Source: an uncultured bacterium (lineage in GTDB: Bacteria; Bdellovibrionota_C; UBA2361; SZUA-149; CALKYB01). Taken from it: a stretch of DNA of 12,452 bases. Within the stretch, counting starts at the first letter, position 1; each line of letters starts with the position of its first letter. The stretch spans positions 1 through 12,452 of the forward strand of contig CALKYB010000176.1 of assembly GCA_938003565.1 (NCBI GenBank). The letters are read 5' to 3'. The notes under the pieces are model-generated. The model was not told the origin of the DNA and searched no databases. It saw only the letters and a program-made list of their open reading frames with translations. Position numbers and translations under genes: made by a program. Positions 7,247 through 12,452 of the stretch are shown here, one piece after another.

Positions 7247-8518
7247 CTAGTTTAAATTTTGCTTCTCTTTAGCAGGGGGATTTTTCTGGTTCTTTTCTCT
7301 ACTCACAGATCGAGGACCAGCTCCTAGGCGAGCAGCTAAATCACTGTAATCATTTGCTATTTTGCTCCACGAGTATGTCTTTTGAGCTCTTTCAAAAGCT
7401 AGTTTTCGATAGTTTGAAATAAGGTTTTTATTCACTAAAAGATCAAAAAATAGACTACAAAGTGAGCTTGGATCATTGAACTTATAAACAAGCCCTGAAT
7501 TCGCTAGAACCTCGCAATTCTCAGGGGTATCATTGACTATAATACAATTTCCAAAGCCCATCGCTTCAACCAAAGCTGGGTGTGTGCCACCCACTTCTGT
7601 AGCCTGAATATAGACCAAAGCACCGATTTGTAAGTCTACATATGCCTCTCCAAATCGATAACCAGCGAAAATAATGTTAGGGAAATTACCGTTTTTTTCC
7701 GAATTTTCACCATTTTTAGCCAAATTCTTCACCATTTCGATATATTCACTCGCATATGGTGCATCACCTACAATTACCAACGGAGGTAGGTTAACTAAGC
7801 TGGTTTTAGAAAGTTCACGATAAGCCTGAACTACCACATGAGCATTATTTTCAGGCTCTAGGCGGGATACATATAGAAAGTAGTTATTAGGCTCCACACC
7901 AAGCTCTGTATGAATCGATTCAGGCTTGGACTCTGGGTTAGAATCATATTCACTACTAGCGACTTTTTTATGGACTAAACCACTTTTTGAATCGTTGTAG
8001 CCGTAAGCAATAACCTGAGATGGGGCGCCATACTGCTCTAGATAGTATTTTCGAATAACCTCGGCATCAGAAATCAGTTGATTTCCAAACCAAACTGAAC
8101 ACCTCTCTCCCAAAGCATACCAAAGCTTACCAAGAGTATTCCACTTCCCTCTAAGCCTCTCTATACCATCAAGGTTAATAGCCGTAGGTATGCGCGCAAG
8201 CTTGAGAATCCATAAAAAAGGACTATTAGCTCCATTGCAAACTAACACTAGGTCAACTCTATTAAAAAGAAGGTGCAAAATACAAAGTAACGTATGGACT
8301 GGGGTCTCTAAGTATTTATGTTTAATTGAGGGGAGTAGGACAAGCTCAACTCCTTTATAAAACTTCTCTTTATGGGTGATGACATGACTTCGTCCATAAA
8401 CCCTAACTCGGTGCCCATGTTCCACGAGGCGGGGTGAAATTTCTTCAGCAAATGTCTCAAACCCTCCATAATTTGCAGGTATCCCACGAATGCCACATAT
8501 TGCTATAGATTTAGGCAA
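7247..8518 (-). CDS. Glycosyltransferase family 4, DUF1972/rhamnosyltransferase type
   Basis: This GT-B transferase probably adds a deoxyhexose or similar sugar to a lipid-linked or surface glycan in the cytoplasm. The N-terminus IAICGIRGIPANYGGFETFA (5-24) is the hallmark of the DUF1972 domain found in Cps2T-like and related rhamnosyltransferases. VCNGANSPFL (93-102) and INLDGIERLRGKW (114-126) are also typical. The donor half has YVSRLEPENN (216-225), IVGDAPY, IFAGYRFG (283-290), and EVGGTHPALVEAM (308-320), this family's form of the catalytic glutamate motif. Length (423 aa) exceeds the usual 360-390 because of two inserts, a Ser/Lys linker (178-206) and a charged C-terminal tail (400-423). 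The start is TTG at 8518 with GGAG at an 8-nt spacing. The gene is divergent from the GT2 gene. The substrate is not deducible. Confidence 0.92.
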   Translation of the reverse strand: MPKSIAICGIRGIPANYGGFETFAEEISPRLVEHGHRVRVYGRSHVITHKEKFYKGVELVLLPSIKHKYLETPVHTLLCILHLLFNRVDLVLVCNGANSPFLWILKLARIPTAINLDGIERLRGKWNTLGKLWYALGERCSVWFGNQLISDAEVIRKYYLEQYGAPSQVIAYGYNDSKSGLVHKKVASSEYDSNPESKPESIHTELGVEPNNYFLYVSRLEPENNAHVVVQAYRELSKTSLVNLPPLVIVGDAPYASEYIEMVKNLAKNGENSEKNGNFPNIIFAGYRFGEAYVDLQIGALVYIQATEVGGTHPALVEAMGFGNCIIVNDTPENCEVLANSGLVYKFNDPSSLCSLFFDLLVNKNLISNYRKLAFERAQKTYSWSKIANDYSDLAARLGAGPRSVSREKNQKNPPAKEKQNLN

Positions 8519-8587
8519 GTTTTTAGCTCCAAGGCTGAAATATTTATAGTTATTAAGTTCTTATAACTCTGAATTAAAGCTTTCTAA

Positions 8588-8595
8588 AGTATAAG
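8588..8595. promoter_or_regulatory. Overlapping -10-like boxes in the divergent intergenic region
   Basis: The same few bases read TATAAG on the plus strand (8590-8595) and TATACT on the minus strand (8588-8593). The plus-strand box would start transcription about 7 nt before the 14-bp stem at 8611; the minus-strand box would serve the DUF1972 glycosyltransferase. Neither has a good -35 box at 17 bp, so this is tentative. Confidence 0.25.
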
Positions 8596-8610
8596 TCGAA
8601 TCTACAAGCA

Positions 8611-8720
8611 GGAGAGTTAGCGGTTCCTTAATTGGTAAAGGACTTCCAAAACCGGTCCTGAACCTAAACAGACGACAAAATAGGCATGACACCCAAAACA
8701 AAATTCACCGCTGACTCTCC
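8611..8720 (+). ncRNA. Candidate structured RNA element closed by a 14-bp stem
   Basis: GGAGAGTTAGCGGT (8611-8624) pairs with ACCGCTGACTCTCC (8707-8720) over 14 bp with a single wobble. That pair (8618/8713) is U-G on plus-strand RNA but A-C on minus-strand RNA, favouring plus-strand transcription. Directly stacked inside is a second hairpin, TCCTT (8625-8629) and AAGGA (8638-8642), with loop AATTGGTA. The other 64 nt are A-rich and largely unpaired, apart from an alternative AGGAC/GTCCT pairing. It sits between two divergent glycosyltransferase genes, 76 bp before the GT2 ORF. It lacks a T tail, so it is not a terminator. It could be a small RNA, a 5' leader of the GT2 gene, or a tiny terminal-inverted-repeat element; no target duplication is seen. 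Confidence 0.45.
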
Positions 8721-8796
8721 ACTTCAAACTTGTCGCGGTCTAAGTTATCCCCTTTCCTAGTAATGGCACAAGCGGCCCTCAGCATCAAACAAGCAT

Positions 8797-10692
8797 TTGA
8801 GCGCCGGTTGCTGGAAATCATCAATAAAAAAAGATAGTCTTGAGGTGAGGCGTATTAATGTAACCAACCTCCTGAGCGGCAAATTGTTTCGTAATATTCT
8901 TACCTCAAAACCACCATCAATCAGCCCGGGGTCACGAAAGTCACGCCGAAATTTCCGCGCCTTCCCTTGGGCAGCCACCTCTCACCAAGAAAATTTGTGG
9001 TTTGAGCCCAGTCTCAGTGTGGTCGTTCCTGTATACAACCACGCGTCGTTTTTAGCAGAGTGTTTGAATTCAATTATCAAGAACTCACCACCGGAAACAG
9101 AGATAATTTTAGTAAACGACGGGTCTACAGATCATTTTAGTGAAGTTGTAGAGCCTTACTTAAAGCTTGCTCAAGTAACTTTAATTGAGCAGGAAAATCT
9201 GGGAATTAGCGCGGCTCTCAATCGAGGGGTGAAAGAGGCTTCAGGGACTTTGCTCACCTGGCAGAGTGCCGACAATGTTGTAAAGAATGAAGGTTATTCT
9301 CGCTTGGTTAGGTTTATCGCTGCCAACCCGTCAGTTGAGGTGGCCTATGGTAATATTGACTTAATTGATGAAAAAGGTAGAGCCTTTCGAGACGCCAATT
9401 TTAGGCCGCAGGACCAAGAATCTCCTGGCTCCGAAGTTCTGGCACTTCCCTACTCCGGAAGTCTTCTGTCCTCATACGCGGACAATTTTCTTTGTTCCGC
9501 TTTCCTCTTTAGAACAGCCACCGTGCGCTCTACCCAAGGATTTTTGGCCTCCTTTCTTGGGGCTGAGGACTATGGGGTTGCACTTGAGCTTGCCCGTTAT
9601 GGACATGTCGCCCACCTAGATAGTGAAGTTCCACTTATTAGCTATCGTTTACATTCAAATAGTTTAACCGAGAACCTCGGTTCTAGGGCTATTCGTAAGC
9701 AAACGCTTGGATTGATGAGAAACGAGGAGTCTTTTACCACTGTTCGTAAAACCAACTCCCGTGCCCAGCTAGAGAATCGATTGGAGTCTCTAGGGCTGCT
9801 AAGAATAGAGGAGCATATTACTTGTGAAGGCATGCTCTGTGCTAAGTATCTTGATCAAACTTTATCTCCTTCTTCTTCTGAAATCCGAGCCGTTGTACAA
9901 AGATTCTCAAGCACAACTAGTAATAAAGCAGAGCTAGTTCATTTGCCAGCCTTTAAATGCCCAGACTACCTAAGGAGAGCCAGAGACTCCTACTTTCAGG
10001 CAGTTGGCTATAGTGGTGCGATGGCCAAGGTTTTGGTTAGAGCAAGCAGCCACCTTTTCTCTGGTATGGCTCGTAAAAATCTTTTGAAATATGTTAGCAA
10101 CTCAGGGGGAGATTGGGTTGGTGGGGGGAAAAGTGGCGTAGAACTTCACTTTCTATGTTTTAACAAGTCCGAATTTGAATCTGCGCAAAGCTTCTGCCTA
10201 GCAAATAAACTCCCCCAAAATATACTGGATTTAAGCTCAGAATATGAAAAAGGCCTCTTTGAGTTAACTCAGGCCTTGAGCTTTGTTTTTAGCTCAATCG
10301 ATGTTTACCTTACACCTAGTGGAATCACCTCTTGGGATGATTTTCTAGAATTGCGAGTAGAATCTGCCGTAACTGCCCTGGCTGCTCTACCAATAATCTC
10401 TCTTAGCCCTTTGGATATTAGACCGAAGCTCAAAGATTGCTCCGATCCGAGCGTTTTTGAATTAAGTGAAAGCAATTTATCAAGCTTGTTAGACATCCCC
10501 CATTTGGTTTCTAATTCACTCCCGATTGAGAACTTAACCTCAGTCATCGATTCTCTCGAATTGGGGACCTACGAACAATGGTTGGAGAAACATTCAGTAG
10601 AGGGAGCCAATAATCGCGTCCATACATTTCTTGCCTCTAGAGAATTGCAGTTATTAGAAGATCCTAAGTTAGCTAAATCTTCTAATGCTTAG
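8797..10692 (+). CDS. Glycosyltransferase family 2 with large unassigned C-terminal region
   Basis: This is an inverting GT-A enzyme using a nucleotide sugar. The catalytic domain spans about residues 72-300: SLSVVVPVYNHASF (72-85), ILVNDGSTD (104-112) for nucleotide binding, the segment LLTWQSADNVV (152-162) in the DXD position with Asp159, the GAEDYGVALELARYG acid pair (Glu257, Asp258), and YRLHSNSLT (283-291). The remaining 330 residues match nothing I know; they contain alternating strands and helices and end acidic. The start is uncertain: the open frame begins at 8764, and TTG at 8797 has no Shine-Dalgarno sequence. TTG 8884 and TTG 8992 are alternatives, and the basic first 70 residues do not look like part of the fold. 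It is the only plus-strand gene in the window and converges on the histone gene. The sugar and acceptor are unknown. Confidence 0.88.
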   Translation: MSAGCWKSSIKKDSLEVRRINVTNLLSGKLFRNILTSKPPSISPGSRKSRRNFRAFPWAATSHQENLWFEPSLSVVVPVYNHASFLAECLNSIIKNSPPETEIILVNDGSTDHFSEVVEPYLKLAQVTLIEQENLGISAALNRGVKEASGTLLTWQSADNVVKNEGYSRLVRFIAANPSVEVAYGNIDLIDEKGRAFRDANFRPQDQESPGSEVLALPYSGSLLSSYADNFLCSAFLFRTATVRSTQGFLASFLGAEDYGVALELARYGHVAHLDSEVPLISYRLHSNSLTENLGSRAIRKQTLGLMRNEESFTTVRKTNSRAQLENRLESLGLLRIEEHITCEGMLCAKYLDQTLSPSSSEIRAVVQRFSSTTSNKAELVHLPAFKCPDYLRRARDSYFQAVGYSGAMAKVLVRASSHLFSGMARKNLLKYVSNSGGDWVGGGKSGVELHFLCFNKSEFESAQSFCLANKLPQNILDLSSEYEKGLFELTQALSFVFSSIDVYLTPSGITSWDDFLELRVESAVTALAALPIISLSPLDIRPKLKDCSDPSVFELSESNLSSLLDIPHLVSNSLPIENLTSVIDSLELGTYEQWLEKHSVEGANNRVHTFLASRELQLLEDPKLAKSSNA

Positions 10693-10700
10693 TCGGGAAT

Positions 10701-10726
10701 AAAAAAGGGGCCTCAAAAGAAGCCCC
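10701..10726 (-). terminator. Rho-independent terminator of the histone gene
   Basis: On the minus strand GGGGCTTC (10726-10719), loop TTTT and GAGGCCCC (10714-10707) form an 8-bp GC-rich stem with one G-U pair, followed directly by six T (10706-10701). It lies 47 bp past the histone stop. On the plus strand no T-run follows, so it acts on the minus strand only. Confidence 0.85.
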
Positions 10727-10739
10727 TCACTCGTAAAAC

Positions 10740-10763
10740 AACCACTAGATGTGGTTAGTTTTT
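10740..10763 (+). terminator. Possible weak terminator of the GT2 gene
   Basis: AACCAC (10740-10745), loop TAGAT and GTGGTT (10751-10756) are followed by AGTTTTT on the plus strand. The stem is only 6 bp. On the minus strand GTTTTA follows, so it may act in both directions between the two convergent genes. Confidence 0.45.
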
Positions 10764-10773
10764 GGATCGATTC

Positions 10774-10965
10774 CTACTGGAAATCTCTGTCCATCAATGT
10801 CTTTCTGCCGTCAGCCTTAGCTCTTTCAACAGCATCCTGGCAAAGGCCACGAACTTTTGAGGACAGAACTTCAGCCACTCCATTAGAAGTATTCATACCT
10901 GTTTCAGCTTTAATGAATTTTTTTAATTTTGATACAACGACCAAAACTTCCTTTCCTTCTGACAT
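10774..10965 (-). CDS. Bacterial histone-fold protein (Bdellovibrio-type)
   Basis: A 63-aa basic protein expected to dimerise through the histone fold and coat or bend DNA. Helix 1 covers VSKLKKFIKAETG (11-23); a loop with MNTSNG (24-29) follows. The long helix 2 is VAEVLSSKVRGLCQDAVERA (30-49), ending KADG; then comes the loop with RKT (54-56), the signature of archaeal and bacterial histones, and the paired Arg60-Asp61 in LMDRDF. Helix 3 is very short, as I recall for the Bdellovibrio bacteriovorus histone, which also has about 60 residues. The start is ATG at 10965 with GGAG 9 nt upstream; GTG at 10980 would add five residues but would bury that Shine-Dalgarno sequence. The gene lies downstream of secD-secF with a 0.3-kb leader, converges on the GT2 gene, and has a strong terminator. 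Family assignment is from motif recall, not a search. Confidence 0.82.
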   Translation of the reverse strand: MSEGKEVLVVVSKLKKFIKAETGMNTSNGVAEVLSSKVRGLCQDAVERAKADGRKTLMDRDFQ

Positions 10966-10978
10966 AGACTTAGTCTCC
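10966..10978 (-). promoter_or_regulatory. Histone ribosome binding site overlapped by a dyad
   Basis: GGAG (10978-10975, minus strand) lies 9 nt before the ATG at 10965 and supports that start. The 11-bp dyad AGACT-A-AGTCT (10976-10966) fills the space between GGAG and the start codon, a position where a bound protein or RNA duplex could block translation. The dyad may be chance. Confidence 0.5.
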
Positions 10979-10987
10979 ACATCTAAA

Positions 10988-11004
10988 GAGCCGTTTAGAG
11001 GCTC
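10988..11004 (-). other. Small hairpin in the histone leader
   Basis: On the minus strand GAGCC, a 7-nt loop TCTAAAC and GGCTC form a 5-bp stem ending 22 nt before the start codon, followed by TTTAG. It may be an mRNA leader element; it is too short to call a terminator. Confidence 0.35.
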
Positions 11005-11064
11005 AAGTGTTTAATTCCGACAATCTGAACGTTGCGTTAAAGATAAACAATATCATCAACACAA

Positions 11065-11182
11065 AGGGCTCAGGGCTTAGTAAGGTTGTTACAAATAAAC
11101 GATCAAAGATTGGCTTACCTAAGCAATCCAAACCTCAGATAGGTCTCTTGAGACAACGCTCTTACTCCCTTAGAATAGCCCT
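11065..11182 (-). other. secF-histone spacer with nested inverted repeats
   Basis: The 317-bp gap between secF and the histone start has no supported gene. AGGGCT (11072-11077; a second copy lies at 11065-11070) pairs with AGCCCT (11177-11182). After a small internal loop TAAGG (11081-11085) pairs with CCTTA (11168-11172). Inside lie GATT-G-GCTTA/TAAGC-AATC (11108-11128) and GTCTC/GAGAC (11143-11154). Together they could fold the histone mRNA leader, or a separate small RNA, into a roughly 110-nt structure. Each stem is short, so chance cannot be excluded. Confidence 0.35.
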
Positions 11183-11217
11183 AGAAGCTAAGAGCTGGCA
11201 ATAAGAGCATTGGAAAT

Positions 11218-11223
11218 ACTATA
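11218..11223 (-). promoter_or_regulatory. Possible -10 box for the histone transcript
   Basis: TATAGT on the minus strand matches five of six bases of the sigma-70 -10 consensus. Transcription from it would begin near 11211 and include the nested repeats upstream of the histone gene. No good -35 box is present at 17 bp, and the histone could also be read from the secDF promoter. Confidence 0.3.
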
Positions 11224-11297
11224 AATAAAATAAACCTGTTGTTATTTTAGGAAGTTATTTAGCTTATCAATCTAAATCCACCCCTGCAGCTTCTAGA

Positions 11298-12260
11298 CTA
11301 GTCAACTTTAGCCGCAAAATATAATAAAATTGGTGATGCAATAAATATCGAAGAATATGTTCCTACTATTACTCCAATAACGAGAGTAAAGGCTAGGTCA
11401 GCAACCGCCCCACCTCCGAACAGCCACAATATAAAAACCACAAAAAAGGTAGTTAAACTAGTTAAGAAAGTTCTGCTTAGAGTTTGGTTAATACTAAAAT
11501 TAATTAGCTCAGATAAACTTGTTCCAGCTCCTTTCTTAATCCCATACTTCTTAATATCCTTTTCGATGTTCTCGCGAATTCGGTCGTAAACAATAATCGT
11601 GTCATTTAGAGAATAACCAACTATTGTTAAAAGACCAGCAAGAACAGCAGCACTGATTTCTCTTCCAGATGCAATATAGACACCAGAGGTAATTATAATA
11701 TCGTGCACAAGAGCTGCAATAGCTCCAATGGCGAAACGAAATTCGAAGCGAATAGAGATATAAATTAGAATTATTAGAAGAGCGGTGACCAGGGCAGTAA
11801 TACCATCCTTTCTAATCTGCTCACCAATAACAGCGCCCACACTATCCTCTTTTAGAACCTGGAAATTATTTCCACTTAGACCCGCTGACAAAGCAGCTCT
11901 AATTTGCTTACCGATAACAGCGTCTTGCTCACTGGTTCCTGCTTCATCAAACTCCTTCTTGAGACGAATGGAAAACTCATTCTTCGAGCTCTGAGCATCA
12001 ACCAGAGATTGCCCGAATTTCTGCACCACAGCTCCGGTAATTCCAGCTTTCTCAAGAGCTTGACGAATTTGGCCCGGCTCCGCAGGGTTATCAAAGCGAA
12101 CCACGACCTCGGCTCCTCCCCGGAAATCTAATCCATACTTATCATCACCCTTTTGTATCCAAAAGAATATTGAAGTCGCTACCACCAAAGAAGAGATTAG
12201 AAAGCCGATAAATCGATAGCTTACAAAGGGAATATTTGTGTTTTCCGGTATCAGTTTCAT
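11298..12260 (-). CDS. secF: Protein translocase subunit SecF
   Basis: SecF pairs with SecD in the inner membrane and uses proton motive force to pull exported proteins out on the periplasmic side. It has 320 aa, a normal length. The first transmembrane helix (about 17-35) is followed by the family signature YGLDFRGGAEVVVRF (42-56) and a periplasmic P1-type domain (to about 148). Five more transmembrane helices include LLIILIYISI (161-170) and VHDIIITSGVYI (185-196), and the SecF signature GYSLNDTIIVYDRIREN (215-231) carries the conserved Asp residues. ATG at 12260 has AT-rich sequence before it and no strong Shine-Dalgarno sequence. secD ends 76 bp upstream. No yajC is visible in the window. 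Confidence 0.97.
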   Translation of the reverse strand: MKLIPENTNIPFVSYRFIGFLISSLVVATSIFFWIQKGDDKYGLDFRGGAEVVVRFDNPAEPGQIRQALEKAGITGAVVQKFGQSLVDAQSSKNEFSIRLKKEFDEAGTSEQDAVIGKQIRAALSAGLSGNNFQVLKEDSVGAVIGEQIRKDGITALVTALLIILIYISIRFEFRFAIGAIAALVHDIIITSGVYIASGREISAAVLAGLLTIVGYSLNDTIIVYDRIRENIEKDIKKYGIKKGAGTSLSELINFSINQTLSRTFLTSLTTFFVVFILWLFGGGAVADLAFTLVIGVIVGTYSSIFIASPILLYFAAKVD

Positions 12261-12309
12261 ATTTTCAATACACTATAAATATAATTGCAACTTAAAAGAC
12301 TAAAACATA

Positions 12310-12323
12310 AAACCCTAGGGTTT
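12310..12323 (-). promoter_or_regulatory. Perfect 14-bp palindrome between secD and secF
   Basis: AAACCCTAGGGTTT is a perfect palindrome. As minus-strand RNA it can fold as AAACC-CTAG-GGTTT followed by TATGTTTT, resembling a weak terminator or attenuator between secD and secF. It could instead be an operator. Position and symmetry are seen; function is not. Confidence 0.35.
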
Positions 12324-12352
12324 GAGTTGAGGCTGCTTAAATACTCAACTCA
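12323..12352 (-). other. Hairpin spanning the secD stop codon
   Basis: TGAGTTGA (12323-12330) pairs with TCAACTCA (12345-12352) over 8 bp with a 14-nt loop that contains the secD stop codon. It directly adjoins the palindrome at 12310. Such a structure may slow ribosomes or protect the 3' end of secD mRNA; this is inference. Confidence 0.35.
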
Positions 12353-12452
12353 CCCTTGGAGTTTTCAACTTTCATTGTCCTAAACAACGCATAGGACACA
12401 TAGAGGGCGCAGAACACACTGGTTAAGATACCCAGGCAAAGGGTCACGGCGA
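12337..12452 (-). CDS. secD: Protein translocase subunit SecD (C-terminal 38 codons only)
   Basis: The last residues read AVTLCLGILTSVFCALYVSYALF, matching the final transmembrane helix of SecD ('FAVTLxIGIxxSxFTAxxVTR' in the family), followed by a short tail RTMKVENSKGELSI and TAA. The remainder of the gene lies beyond the right edge. Its place directly upstream of secF is the standard secD-secF order and confirms the call despite the short stretch. Confidence 0.88.
   Translation of the reverse strand, partial: AVTLCLGILTSVFCALYVSYALFRTMKVENSKGELSI

Noticed and set aside
8611..8720. tRNA-like look: GGAGAG...CTCTCC ends and a D-loop-like AATTGGTAAA
   Set aside because: No T-arm, no 5-bp/7-nt anticodon arm in register, and the closing stem is 14 bp rather than 7. 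The length of 110 nt does not fit.
8611..8720. MITE or small insertion element bounded by 14-bp inverted repeats
   Set aside because: No target-site duplication at the ends and no second copy in the window; cannot be decided without the genome.
8763..8837. 24-codon ATG ORF encoding a short helical basic peptide
   Set aside because: No Shine-Dalgarno sequence and overlap with the GT2 frame; kept only as a possible leader peptide in the findings.
10751..11014. Plus-strand ORF of 87 codons
   Set aside because: Antisense to the histone gene, and its 5' end overlaps the convergent terminator hairpin.
11007..11204. Plus-strand ORF of 65 codons in the secF-histone gap
   Set aside because: GTG start, no Shine-Dalgarno sequence, no recognisable protein pattern, and it coincides with nested inverted repeats.
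1..12452. CRISPR array, phage, toxin-antitoxin or defence system
   Set aside because: No regularly spaced direct repeats outside the HU tail, and no nuclease, integrase, helicase or transposase motifs were found on either strand.

Overview
The window is AT-rich, gene-dense chromosomal DNA from what looks like a Gram-negative bacterium. Several precursors have Sec signal peptides, and secD and secF are separate genes. Two features point towards a Bdellovibrionota-like or other deep 'deltaproteobacterial' lineage, although the sequence alone does not settle the taxonomy. One is a short histone-fold protein of the kind known from Bdellovibrio and a few other phyla. The other is an HU protein carrying a histone-H1-like lysine tail. 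TTG and GTG start codons are frequent. No insertion sequence, phage gene, tRNA, rRNA or CRISPR array was seen.

Layout. From 1 to about 4020 (minus strand) lie the N-terminal two thirds of NAD-dependent DNA ligase (ligA, cut by the left edge) and, upstream of it, two tightly packed genes. These encode a GT4-type glycosyltransferase and a GT-B-like protein that seems to have lost the catalytic glutamates; they are separated by 2 bp. From 4110 to 6307 (minus) are two exported proteins of unknown function: a single-pass membrane protein with a periplasmic helical-repeat region, and a small secreted protein. At 6310-6975 is the HU/H1-like hybrid. Its intrinsic terminator lies inside the signal-peptide codons of the next gene. 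At 7247-8518 is a second GT4 enzyme of the DUF1972/rhamnosyltransferase kind. Divergent from it (plus strand, 8797-10692) is a GT2 glycosyltransferase with a large unassigned C-terminal half. The 278-bp gap between these two holds a 110-nt element closed by a 14-bp stem, which I consider a candidate structured RNA.

The right end is on the minus strand: secD (3' end only), secF, a 0.3-kb spacer with possible RNA structure, and the 63-aa histone-fold gene, which converges on the GT2 gene and has a good intrinsic terminator.

How the genes may work together. The four glycosyltransferase-type proteins suggest a surface polysaccharide or glycan pathway spread over two loci. SecDF drives late steps of protein export. 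HU-H1 and the histone are two different nucleoid proteins about 4 kb apart. The most notable content is the bacterial histone, the HU-H1 fusion, the terminator embedded in a coding region, the catalytically degenerate glycosyltransferase, and the uncharacterised 110-nt hairpin element.
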